Shown here in pieces: positions 11,100 to 27,012 of a stretch of 64,000 bases of DNA; within the stretch, counting starts at the first letter, position 1, and each line of letters opens with the position of its first letter. The stretch lies in NCBI GenBank assembly GCA_963966185.1, contig CAWZYM010000060.1, positions 182,001 through 246,000 of the forward strand, in the 5' to 3' direction. The position numbers and the translations under genes are program-made. The notes beneath the pieces are model-generated. The model did not search any database and had not been told where the DNA came from. It worked only from the letters and a program-made list of their open reading frames with translations. Source of the stretch: Rhabditoides inermis. Its lineage: Eukaryota > Nematoda > Chromadorea > Rhabditida > Rhabditidae.

Positions 11100-11420
11100 T
11101 AACCAAGACGGCGAGAATTACAAATGATGAAGAGGTAGATCATTGTGACAGCGCGGGTAGAGACACGGAGACATAGAGAGAAAGCAGAAAGAGAATGGTG
11201 AGAGAGATTGATGATCATCAAGTAGTGTATAGATTATAGCTCATTATGTTGCATCAAATGTCTTGCATCGGTCTATACCTCTCGCTCCTTCCCCTTTATC
11301 TATCCTTCCCTCTTCACTGCAAGGCATATGCATCACGCACCGCTTCATTATCTGTCACACAGAGCATAATGGAAAGAATTGGTAGGGCGGGAAGAATGAG
11401 AGAGAGAGAGATAGAGGGAG

Positions 11421-11481
<61 letters not shown>

Positions 11482-11694
11482 TCTATCCAAGAAAGAAACA
11501 TGAGAACGAAACGAGTACACGCAATTAAATTTAATAGAGTGCGAATGAGAAGCGATGACAAATAGCAGCGTTCCTAATAGGATGTTTATGGAAAAGGCAG
11601 GAAATCAAGACACAATGCAACTATCTTCCTCCCCTTCTCTCGTACATTCTACAAAAACCTCCTATACCATATAGAGCGTTAGTAATAAGAAAGG

Positions 11695-11758
<64 letters not shown>

Positions 11759-13346
11759 CGAGACCGGGAGAGGGAGAGCAAGCAGCAGAAGTAAAGGATC
11801 GAGTGAGGCGAAGAACCTAAAAATATACACGCACCTTGACGTAATGACTGTTCGCAGTTAGTTACAGGCGAGAAAATACAGAGACATACTGGAAGCATGT
11901 CTCTCGACTTTATTCTTTTAATTAGATGTGCTGTCGAGCTGTCGTGCCACGTCATTCTATCGCTTTCTATGCGATTGCTCTGTGTCGAGCACTAGAGGCA
12001 GTTCAGGTTGATTGGACAGAAAGATGCAAGACGCAGGCGCTCATCCACCCATTGATTGCTGCTTGCAAGAATTCAATACAAACCTATGTATAGACAATCA
12101 TGATAACACGACAGTAGAAAGGCATCTCTGCTGGAGAAACATGTTATAACCATAACCTAGCATTTATAATTAAAGGCGGCGCGCAGCGCCGCCCGTTTGT
12201 TATGATCTGTGGGCCGCGCAGCGCGCCTCTCCCAATCTCCAGGCTTGAGGGACAATGAGGACTCGACAAAGACGTTGTGAGAGTGTCTTCGGTTGATCAT
12301 ATTCCCTCCTTCACTCACTCACTCACTCATTCTACTAACAAGACTGTGGAAGTATTTGAGAGAGGTGACAGATAGAGCAAGTAATACACGGTAACAATTA
12401 TGTAGGAATTGAAACGGTTATTCGGGAAGAGACAACAAAACGCGGAGGAAAATTGGGAGCGACAAGGAGAAGGAACAGTACACAACAAGATCAGTGATGC
12501 AGAAAGAATGAAGCATTTCTTGACTGAATTACACCATTCACCATTGAGCCAGTAGAGGAAAACATAAGGGCACTGTAGGTGGAATAATTTGCATTCCGCA
12601 CGGTTCACGCTATGTGAGAGAGGGAGAGAGGGAGAGAGGGGGAGAGGAAGAGAGGGAGGGAGAGAGAGAGAGAGGGAAGAAGAGGGAAGGGGGGAAGAGA
12701 GAGGGAAGAGGGAGAAAGAGAGAAAGGAGAGGAGAGGTAAGGGGAAGGAGAGGGGAGAGAGAGGGAGAGAGATAGGAGAGAGGGGAGATATAGAGAGAAT
12801 TGTGGTGTAATAGCGATAGTAGCGGTACGCCCGGAGACATATGTAAGAGGGAATGAGGTATTGAAAACAATTATGTGCCGGAGTGGAGACGCACTCTCGA
12901 CGCATTCTAATTGGAGAAAGACACCCAGAACTACCATCTCCCCCTCTCTCTACACTCTTCCCATTTCTCCATCTCTCTTTGTTGCCCGATTCGAAAGAAT
13001 ACCGTTTGAGGAATACCTAACTGGGAGAGCGTCGCGAATGCGTCACCATGGCATTGAAGACAACAAGTACAATTCGATGCGAAATTGTAGATGGATCGAT
13101 GAGTGCAGTCAGTTGCAACCTGACAGATGAGAGAGAGAGAGAGAAAAAAAAATGTAGAGAGGGGAGAGAGATACACAGAGAGAAAACGAATAAATGATTG
13201 TATTCGTGAATGGATGAAACGCCAAAAGCGAAATGAACCACATTCGACAATAAACAAAGAGAAAGAGGAGGAAATGATGTGAGAACACACTGCCAATGCA
13301 TAAGAATGACGAGAGAGAAGAGAGAGAGAGAAAGAGAGAGAGAGAG

Positions 13347-13384
<38 letters not shown>

Positions 13385-14390
13385 AAAAGAGAGAAAGAAG
13401 AGAGAAGAGGGGGGGGGAGAAGTGAGGAAAAGAAGATTTTTTTGTTTTTGGAACAAAGCTCGATGTTTTAGGCGTGGAAGTCTTGCCTGAGAAAGTCTTG
13501 CTACCGTACTCCGACGCATAGTCCGGCCCACCTATACTCTCCGTCGGCTGGTCAGTTCGAGTGTGCGAGTGAGTGAGTTCGAATGCCCTCCTCCGGCTGC
13601 TTTCAACTTTCAACTATTTATTGTTTGAGGCTTGGTCTCTCCACGATTTCAAATGCGACCAGAGCAGAGTCCGATTTTCTACAGTAACCCGGCGAACTAT
13701 CTTCCTGAATATGTTAATAGTGTTTGATTGAGTATTGAGTGAGTGAGTGAAAGAAAGAGACCGAATGCATAAGTGCTACTGGGTTGAAGATAAAGGGAGT
13801 GCAATCCTAGAATAAGAACGTAGCCTGTGACGTCATCATCGCCTCCTTCCCCAAATAACTAATCAGCCCAGCAGATTGCATTCTTGCAAGCTCGTTTATA
13901 ATTGCTTCGTCATCTCATAATTCATAATTTCATAATCCAACTTTCCACGCAGCAAATATCATTACCATATTAACTTTTGCAAAGGCATCTTAGGCCAGAG
14001 TACAAGAGTTTATTTGATGCCAAAATGCCAATTATGAAAAAGTAAAGTTAGTTGCTAACTCGTTGATGGCTGACATAGTGAACGAGAGAAAGAGAGAAAG
14101 AGAGAGAATATTACGGAGGACGTCGTTAGTTACGAGTTGCCTCATGTTTCCTGTTGTCTTATTGAAAAGACGGGAGCCATATATACTATGGAAACATAAA
14201 TAAGTGGGTTTTTGTTTGGATGACAGAAAGGGGTTCGAGAATGCGAGCCTCAGGCGCTAAGCGATGGAATGGGAATAAGTGCGGAGTGGTTGGAGAGAGG
14301 GCTGGCCGGAGTCCCACTCTCACGAGCTCAATACAATACAGTCAAGCGAAATCGCGCGACGAGACAGCAATTATATTTAATTATGGATAC
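11100..14390. other. Gene-poor interval rich in (GA)n tracts
   Basis: No supported exon. GA-dinucleotide tracts occur at about 11398-11476, 11690-11757, 12615-12800 (imperfect), 13125-13150 and 13310-13400. Two GC-rich hairpin sequences, GGCGGCGC-GCA-GCGCCGCC (about 12174-12192) and GCGCGCAGCGCGC (about 12215-12227), sit together. All long ORFs here are translations of purine tracts (RERE or SLSL). Confidence 0.7.
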
Positions 14391-14404
14391 TGAGAAAAGT
14401 TGCA

Positions 14405-15634
14405 GAGCATGGGTCCCTTCCTTGTCAGCCGCCAGAGCATGGGAGAAAGAGCATGGGTCCCTTCCTTGTTAGCCGCCAGAGCATGGGAGAAAGAGCATGG
14501 GTCCCTTCCTTGTCAGCCGCCAGAGCATGGGAGAAAGAGCATGGGTCTCTTCCTTGTCAGCCGCCAGAGCATGGGAGAAGGAGCATAGGTCCCTTCCTTG
14601 TCAGCCGCCAGAGCATGGGAGAAAGAGCATGGGTCCCTTCCTTGTCAGCCGCCAGAGCATGGGAGAAAGAGCATGGGTCCCTTCCTTGTCAGCCGCCAGA
14701 GCATGGGAGAAAGAGCATGGGTCCCTTCCTTGTCAGCCGCCAGAGCATGGGAGAAGGAGCATAGGTCCCTTCCTTATCAGCCGCCAGAGCATGGGAGAAA
14801 GAGCATGGGTCCCTTCCTTGTCAGCCGCCAGAGCATGGGAGAAAGAGCATGGGTCCCTTCCTTGTCAGCCGCCAGAGCATGGGAGAAAGAGCATGGGTCC
14901 CTTCCTTGTCAGCCGCCAGAGCATGGGAGAAGGAGCATAGGTCCCTTCCTTGTCAGCCGCCAGAGCATGGGAGAAGGAGCATAGGTCCCTTCCTTGTCAG
15001 CCGCCAGAGCATGGGAGAAAGAGCATGGGTCCCTTCCTTGTCAGCCGCCAGAGCATGGGAGAAAGAGCATGGGTCCCTTTCTTGTCAGCCGCCAGAGCAT
15101 GGGAGAAAGACCATGGGTCCCTTCCTTGTCAGCCGCCAGAGCATGGGAAAAAGAGCATGGGTCCCTTCTTTGTCAGCCGCCAGAGCATGGGAGAAAGAGC
15201 ATGGGTCCCTTCCTTGTCAGCCGCCAGAGCATGGGGAAAAGAGCATGGGTCCCTTCTTTTTCAGCCGCCAGAGCATGGGAAAAAGAGCATGGGTCCCTTC
15301 CTTGTCAGCCGCCAGAGCATGGGAGAAAGAGCATGGGTCCCTTCCTTGTCAGCCGCCAGAGCATGGGAAAAAGAGCATGGGTCCCTTCTTTGTCAGCCGC
15401 CAGAGCATGGGAAAAAGAGCATGGGTCCCTTCCTTGTCAGCCGCCAGAGCATGGGAGAAAGAGCATGGGTCCCTTCCTTGTCAGCCGCCAGAGCATGGGA
15501 GAAAGAGCATGGGTCCCTTCCTTGTCAGCCGCCAGAGCATGGGAAAAAGAGCATGGGTCCCTTCTTTGTCAGCCGCCAGAGCATGGGAAAAAGAGCATGG
15601 GTCCCTTCCTTGTCAGCCGCCAGAGCATGGGAGA
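14405..15634. repeat. 44-bp minisatellite, about 28 tandem copies
   Basis: The unit is GCATGGGTCCCTTCCTTGTC followed by AGCCGCCAGAGCATGGGAGAAAGA. Variants recur in blocks (GGAGCATAGG in the first half, GAAAAAGAGC in the second half, single T/C changes), showing local duplication. Since 44 is not a multiple of 3, translation cycles through all three frames and still stays open, giving a 44-residue protein repeat; forward frames remain open for up to 262 codons. No splice or promoter context proves expression. Confidence 0.96.
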
Positions 15635-15639
15635 TAGAT

Positions 15640-17300
15640 ATAATGTGGATAACGAAAATTTTGTAATAGCGATTAGAGCACTTCATAAAAACTACATTAA
15701 GTTGTTTTACCGCAACAAAAGAAGCGAAGAGAAATAAGTTTGTTCACAAATGAGAACGGAAAAAGATATACATACATAATTGTGGATTGTGGTATCGTGA
15801 GGGCAGGGAGAGAGAAAATAAAAAAGAGGGAATGTAGGAGAGCGAGATAAAGAGAGAGGGCGGTTACATCGTTGATGCATGCGTTCAGCGCCCGACAACA
15901 CGCTTATTCATGCTTCATCAAATGAACTGTATTCAGATAAAATACAAGAACTGGGGAGAAAGAGGGAGGGGTTAGAAAGAGGGAGAGTTAAAGAGAAGGA
16001 GAGGGGGGAGGGGCGATGGAGAGAGGGGAAGAGGGAAATGGCGAGTGTTTGAGGCAAAAGCCTCATTCGATTATGCGTCGCAAACAGTCGGCCAAGTCTA
16101 TTATGGATCAAAGAGAGTGGACGGAATTTGAAAACCGAAGGCGCCAGTTATCAAATTAATACTCGCTCATCGGATAATGGAATACACTGGAACACACCCA
16201 CTCGACGCAGGTATGTTCTCACATGTCAACCTACATAGATGCTAAAGAAAAAGCAAAGGACAACTCATAGAGTATCATTTACAGGTTTTCCTATAGAATA
16301 AGGGTACGGACAAATTTATGAAAGAATAACACGAAAATAGAAAAGTGGAGAGAGGGAGAGAGGAAGATAGATAGAAAGAGAGATCGAATATTACGAGCTC
16401 GTTTTTTGACGATACTCGCTGACCTATTTGCATATATTCCACTGCGACTAGCCGTATATGTAATGTGCTACTCGAATCGGTGGAAGAGAAGGAGCAGTAC
16501 GAGACATCTCTACTTAATGACAAGAAAAGAGAGAGAAAAAAAAAGAGAGAGAGAGAGAGAGAGGGAAGAAGTCACAATTACTGGACCAGATTCCAGCCTC
16601 ACACTGCATTTGTTTTCCAACTAGGTGAAGCTAATGAGGAGCCGAGAGATGAATCAAAAGAACATACCGTTTCTAAGAATTGGAGGAAAGAGGAAGGAGG
16701 AGAATATCACGCGTGGATTGCAGGTGCAACTCAGAAATTTCAAATAGCAATCAATTCATCATTCATTGGATATTTTTGTAAAGAAATGAACCAGGAACCA
16801 CGTATCCCTATAATGTTTCTCCTAAAAGGACACGAAGTTTCATTCTCTCTCTCTCTCTATCTCTCTCTCTCTCTCTCTCTCTTTTCTCGTGTGGGCCACG
16901 TTAGTCACAACAACAAGCACACAACGCCATTGTTCCCCATGATTCTTTCGCGAAATGGTGAGGGAGGGAGGGAAAAAAGGGAGAGAGAGAAACAAAGAAG
17001 AGGTGAAAGAAGGAGAGATACCCATGCAGCATAGTCGATGGGCCTATGTACCGAAACATCAGAGACACATGCATGGATATGGGATGCGGAGATAGGATGC
17101 ATGGTGTCGCGTGGTGCAGGCGCGCGGTGTCCATACAAAATGCACAATCACGCTGAAATGGTACCACGAGAGCCTCTTATTCGGGAATAGAAAATTTCAG
17201 CATAGAAAATTAGCGCGGAAGAAGGTGGGTGAGCGAGGTTTGAATGGATGATGCTGGGAATATGCGAATGAATGGAATTCGAGCAGAGATAAAGAAAGAT
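15640..17300. other. Interval without a supported gene; scattered GA/CT tracts
   Basis: Purine-rich segments occur at about 15950-16040, 16520-16570, 16840-16885 (CT) and 16960-17020. Short ORFs here are low complexity or lack splice-consistent neighbours, and I see no recognisable exon. Confidence 0.65.
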
Positions 17301-17307
17301 GCAATGA

Positions 17308-17480
17308 GGAAAGGGAGAGGGAGAGGGAGAGGGAGAGGGAGAGGGAGAGGGAGAGGGAGAGGGAGAGGGAGAGGGAGAGGGAGAGGGAGAGGGAGAGGGA
17401 GAGGGAGAGGGAGAGGGAGAGGGAGAGGGAGAGGGAGAGGGAGAGGGAGAGGGAGAGGGAGAGGGAGAGGGAGAGGGAGA
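17308..17480. repeat. (GGGAGA)n hexanucleotide microsatellite, about 29 copies
   Basis: An essentially perfect hexamer array. It yields artefactual RG-dipeptide and LP-dipeptide ORFs on the two strands. Its neighbour at 17641-17700 is an imperfect (GA)n tract. Confidence 0.96.
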
Positions 17481-17638
17481 ACAGCATTCCTACTTTGGGT
17501 TAGTTGTCGCCGAGCTGAGTGAGAGAATAGTGATGAGATGATACAAGAGTGCGTGTAATGGGAGAATCTTCCATCCATAACGATTAACATACAAACCACG
17601 GGGCGAAGAGAGAGGGTGTGCTATGAGGGCGTCTAATT

Positions 17639-17680
<42 letters not shown>

Positions 17681-18553
17681 AGAGAGAGAAAAAGGAGAGG
17701 AGGGAGGGAAGAGAGCAAGGGTGAGGGGAGAGGTAGAGAAAGGGGAGGGGAATGGATATGAATATGAATGTGCTATGCACTCCTCTCCCACTCCCATATT
17801 ACATTATTTTTTCTCGGTGTCCGGATGGCCTTGACGCTTTCTACGGGACGGATGGTCGAATCTTGTTCATTTCATCTATCCCAATCATGTGAACTGAAAA
17901 GTGTGTAAATGTGCTAACCGATACAAAATAACAAAATCAACGTCTCTTTTGAAATCTGATTAAACGTTTACATTGATATCCCTAATCCCTACATGATTGA
18001 AGATGTCAATTATTTTTATTCGATTCAACAGTTTTTGATGTGATTTTGATTAGCGTATTTGTATGACGAAGGTTTCCTGTAATAAATTCATGTGCATTCA
18101 TTGACTCGTCAATCAAGCGTCATTGAAGGAAAGAGGGGAGAAGATGAGGGAGAATAGAAGGAGGAAGTGCGCGGAGCATCATTATTCCATGCCTGCCACC
18201 TGCTCATTAGAACATTCTGAAAAGGCGAGAATAAGGGAGATGTGTGTTTCAGAGGTACGTATTCAGAAAGAAGAAGGATGTATTCTGGATTCACCAACTT
18301 TCTCTCTCTCTCTCTCCTCCCTTCTATCCTCCAAATTCAAAATCGCGCACACTAATAATTATCTCGAAAAAAATTTATCTCGAAAAAAGTCGATACGCAC
18401 ATAATGAGTCATTACGAAAGTATGAGAAAATGGTAGAGAAGGCGGAACTGTCTTCCCCAAAGTCGAACCTGTACCGTGACGAATATAGGCAAGAAGTGAG
18501 TGTGGTCGCAAGTAGTGTACTGTGTGGTGGGGGCGTGGTCTGAGGGGCGGGGC
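17480..18553. other. 3' flank of the prolyl hydroxylase gene; no gene seen
   Basis: Mixed AT-rich and GA/CT sequence downstream of the hydroxylase stop codon. It probably includes that gene's 3' UTR near 18,500. No exon recognised. Confidence 0.6.
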
Positions 18554-22814
<4,261 letters not shown>

Positions 22815-23151
22815 ACTGAAACAGCACACATCACAGCATACCATCCCAACACACACACCACTACATCAGTGCACGCAGTTACAACACTAATGCAAGCCGA
22901 GCCAACACAGCTCCTTACAATAACAATGCAGTGGACAGTTGAAAACAGTTCGATTTGCATAATCTCGGATCACATTTGCAGACCAATCGACAGCCAACAA
23001 CAAACATAGAGAGATAGAGAGAAAGAGAGAGAGATAGTGAGAGAGAGAGAGAGAAAAAGAGAGAGAAAGAGAGAGAAAGAGAGAGAAAGAGAGAGAGAAA
23101 GAGAGAGAAAGAGAGAGAAAGAGAGAGAAAGAGAGAGAAAGAGAGAGAAAG

Positions 23152-23182
<31 letters not shown>

Positions 23183-24894
23183 GAGATGATTTGTGGTAAA
23201 TGACACGTGTACCACTGCTCTCGTTGGAGGAAGAATGAGAGAATAAGAACATCAACACTGATTGCGATACATCAACAAAAAGGACATGTGTAGTTAGTTT
23301 GTAGCAGTCCACAAACGTCGGAAGGATGTGCGAACAAGGTAATGAGGGCAGAACGCAGGAAATTGGAAGATAGGTGGAAGAGAAAGTGATGCTGCGCGCG
23401 GAGAAACGTGCAGAAAATAAATGAGAGATCCGACCCCTTCAGAAAACCGGATTCACACACTAGAGACAGCTTCTTTTTAGGTGAGTGGATCGATAGGGGT
23501 GAACAGTAATATTCTAGAGAGAAGGATCTGGAACAGAGAAGGTAAGACTGAATGGCTGATTGGCCGGTTAAGTGATAAACAGACGGGAGACAGGGGCAAA
23601 GTCACAAAGCAAGGATGGATATATCAAAGCTTATCTGGACCACACATTCTAGGACACACGTCTCTTTCAAGAATACGATAGCAAGTGGTCAGTAGAAAAA
23701 CAACGAATCAACACAGTGGATATCAACCACAACACCCACAAAGCACGTCTGTCGGCCCCGTCACAGCAAGTCTGCTGGTCATTTGCATACACATTAGCAT
23801 ACTGCGGGTGCAAAGAACGAGCAGAAGGCACGGAGAACGATCACGTAGTGAGTGGGATGAATATATGCAGATTAGACGGTGTGTGGATAGAGTGTGACCC
23901 GATGAAAGGACGAGATAGGCAGGAAAAGAGAAAACCACTGTGTAAACATTCCCTACTTTCATTCACACACATTTGCAAAACCCGAGACAAGGATCTCAAC
24001 TTTCCGGTAACAAACGAAAAAAAAACTAATTTCAGAAGTCTGTAACTAGTAAGAAGTGAGCGGGAGGAGAAAAGCAGGGGCTATTTGAATCAAACGGGGG
24101 ATGAACGAGTTTGGGCAGAGATATATGAGAGAAGGCGCGATAGGTGGAGAGACAGACAAGGACACGTAGAAGAATTTCATGAGAGAGATGGAGAAGGGGA
24201 AAATGATGAAAACAACACGTATGCCTTTCGTGGTATTGCATCACGAATGGAATGGAGAAGGAAGAGAGTGAAAATATTGAGTGAGAGGGCTACTCGCATC
24301 TTCCTCCCTCTGTTCTTACTCAATTCATCCAACTCACCCAATCGATAGCACGCACTCACTGCCGCTGAATCTGGGATGAGAGGAGAGAGAGAGAGAGAGA
24401 GAGAGAGAACGCCTGTGGAAACACTAGGGTGTAATGTGGTCAGAATACGCAACAAAATAAAAATAAGGAGACGATTATTGGAGGATGTTGGATCTGGTTT
24501 GTGGGGAGAGGGTGGATGAGGACTGTATATGGAAGAAGGGGGTGGGAAGGAGGGGACAGATCCGTGTCCTCGATAGCATCGGCGCACTCTCTTTTATGAG
24601 GACGGGTCATTAGAATGATGCGAGAGTGCCGGTGGCACGGCCACAGGCTCTCAGAGTGACACGCTTATGACACCCCACCCTCCTCTCTGTCTCTCTCGCT
24701 CTCTTTCACGCTCTCTTTCCATCTCCCTCTTTATTTCTCGTTTATGTTAATAGATCTTCAAATGTGAATCGAATCGATCACTTTATTAGACGGACAGATA
24801 CTTCATAAAACACAACAATAGTTTATACACGACGTGAGTTCATTCGTCTACTCGAGTGTTCATTCGTCTACTCGAGTGTCTCCCCGTTCACTTC
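22815..24894. other. Intergenic region upstream of the hydroxylase; promoter/outron side
   Basis: No exon supported. It contains an imperfect (GAGAGAGAAA)n tract at about 23005-23187 and mixed sequence. A direct duplication of about 21 bp (TTCATTCGTCTACTCGAGTG) is present at 24839-24880, just beyond the stop of the PGAP2-like gene. The hydroxylase promoter should lie in its left part, but no specific element can be named. Confidence 0.6.
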
Positions 24895-25198
24895 TCAGAT
24901 GTGTTTCGTTTCTCGCTGCCGGTGCTCGAATGACCTGAAATATGTACATACAGTATACAGTCTTACATCTATACAATAATACATTTGTGAAACAGTGAAG
25001 AGAACAAAAATTTCCACCTTAACGAAACTATTGAAAACAGGAGAGTTGTGCATAGTGTGGCTTGATACCTGCAGTGTGCGTATTTCCCCTCTGGTGCGAA
25101 GTTGGCGGGATCGAGGGGCTCACACTCACCCGAACACGTGCGCGGATAACACATGAACCTGAAGCAAAGCTCTCCCTCCCCCCTCTCCCTCTGTCGCC

Positions 25199-25232
<34 letters not shown>

Positions 25233-26906
25233 CCCCTTCTATCTCCCTTTATCTCTCTCATCCCTTCATTCTCCCTCTGTCACCCTCTCCCTCTCTCTTC
25301 CACTTCTCTTGTCTACTCGCCCCTTCTCTCTCCCTTTATCTCTCTCATCCCTTCTTTCTCCCTCTGTCACCCTCTCCCTCTCTCTCCCTCTCTCTCTCGT
25401 CTACCATACCTGATATGTCGCAGATCGATGATCATGGTGATATGAAAGATAAAATATGCTAGTATCATAGCGTATTCGAGTAGAGCAAACTGCCTGGGCA
25501 CTGGAAAGGGTACAGGTACAGTGCATAGTGTATGAGCATGAACTAGGTATACGGTATAATCACTTACGGTACGAGTGGCATATGCGGTCTGCGATGTGGT
25601 TGTGTTGTCGGAGGAAGTATTGGGGGCTGACATACACGAATACCACTGCCGCCATCAGTTTCAGCAGCAGGGAGACGGAATCTGGTCGCTGAAAGTACCT
25701 TGTGTCATAATCTTCGGAAATTCTATCGTGGCAGTTTTGTCGCGCCTTGAGTATGGGAATTGTTTCGAAAGTTTGAGTGGCCATGTGGCGCAATGGAATG
25801 GACTGTTTGTCTACGTAGCAGTGCAATGCAGGTTCGATCATAGTCATGTGTGTTGCACATAAAACACATATTTATGTCTTTTTTGTTACATTGTTGTATG
25901 GTTCACCTCCTGGCTGTTGTTGTTGTATCCGAATGTGAGTCCCGTGGTGAGAAGCATGTTGACAGTGGCACACACAGTGAACACCACCTTGCACATACAG
26001 TGAACATCTACAGTTATGTATATTTATTTTTTTAAGTTCAAGGCACACCAATTACCAGGAAAATCATTGTGGAGGGTGATAATAGAAAAGAGACTCATGC
26101 TGAGAACCTGAAAAGATATTGCCATCCTTTCCCCTCCCTCCCTTCCTCTCTCTCCCCTCTTTCTCTTTTCCTTTTCCTAACCTCGACTGCAGTGACAATG
26201 GGAAGTAGATCGGAGGATAGTCGGTACACTGTATTGGCGTTGGGGTTCTCAGCGCGTAGCATAGACCTGAAGTGATAGACTGATAACTGATGCCGTCATC
26301 AGCTGTTTACTTGAGTGTGTAGGCGTGGAAGATTCGAACGACCATCGGCACGCAGACTGCGAATCGAAAGAGCACATTGCCTGCCACATTCAGTTCTAGT
26401 AGATTGAGCATGGACGGAAGAGCGTCGGAGGGAAACGGAACGGACTGCTGAACAGATGATCATTAACAGCTGATCAGGTTGTTGATCAGCTGATCAGGGA
26501 CCACCCACATTGCACGCGAACCGACTGCTGCCATAGAAGGCGATAAAACCATCTTTCAATTGATGCGCGGTGGGAATGTAGTCAGTGTATAGAGAAGCGA
26601 CGACGGCTGAAAGAGTTGTGGTAAGCTCCACCCATTCAGACCACGCCCACCGCCCACTGTGAAGAGAGTGCTTGAAACGGCAAAAAATACAGAGGGAATC
26701 CAGACGGGTATATTGAAATAAGCAATATCCTCGTTGTTGTCCTCCACGTGACCTTCCTGAAAACATATATAAACAAATAAACAAACAAAAGTATACCTAA
26801 ATTTGAAACACACTTATGAACACACCTTTAGTCTGCGATTCTCTTCGAGGTTCTTTGGTACTGTGATTAGATGTGGACTAGTGTGGATAACCTATAAGAG
26901 TTTTTG

Positions 26907-26945
<39 letters not shown>

Positions 26946-27012
26946 ACCTGTGTTCTAGATGGTGACGCAGAGTCCAGAGAACCCGTCGAAAGGCGATTTT
27001 TCCTCTTCTCAT
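24895..27012 (-). CDS. PGAP2/FRAG1-family multi-pass membrane protein
   Basis: Probable GPI-anchor lipid-remodelling protein of the Golgi/ER (PGAP2, FRAG1 domain). Minus-strand exons include 26948-27012, 26826-26877, 26651-26756, a segment at about 26508-26610, about 26305-26450, about 26182-26265, about 26065-26120, 25907-26007, 25568-25688, 25410-25500, 25069-25158 and 24895-24934 (stop TGA at 24895-24897). Recognisable pieces: DIAYFNIPVWIPSVFFAVSS (equivalent of the NYLPSVS motif), RFAVCVPMVVRIFHAYTLK, LPIVTAVEVLSMSLFSIITL, TVCATVNMLLTTGLTFGYN and the C-terminal FALLEYAMILAYFIFHIT, which matches the family's AILEYTVVLTNMAFHMT pattern. Phases agree where checked. The start codon (27010-27012) is uncertain; another first exon could exist. 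An intron at 25689-25906 carries a tRNA-like relic. Confidence 0.75.
25780..25850 (+). repeat. tRNA-like relic (resembles tRNA-Arg), in an intron of the PGAP2-like gene
   Basis: GGCCATGTGGCGCAATGGAA resembles the 5' half and A box of a tRNA-Arg, and GCAGGTTCGATCATAG a B box. The acceptor stem is degraded. It lies antisense to the host gene. Confidence 0.55.
26905..26944. repeat. (CT)n microsatellite
   Basis: A pure dinucleotide tract in intron 1 of the PGAP2-like gene model. Confidence 0.9.

Noticed and set aside
12174..12230. Rho-independent-type terminators or Helitron 3' end
   Set aside because: The GC-rich hairpins have no CTRR end or matching TC start, and bacterial terminators are not expected in this genome.
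13296..13490. RERE-rich ORFs in the 11-17 kb region as charged proteins
   Set aside because: They coincide with (GA)n tracts and have no splice-consistent neighbours.
14405..15634. CRISPR-like array
   Set aside because: The 44-bp units are contiguous and lack unique spacers, and the window is eukaryotic; it is a minisatellite.
17197..17599. RG-repeat or LP-repeat proteins
   Set aside because: Artefacts of the (GGGAGA)n microsatellite.
25062..25445. Plus-strand ORFs rich in Ser/Leu over 25,150-25,440
   Set aside because: They are CT-rich intron sequence antisense to the PGAP2-like gene.
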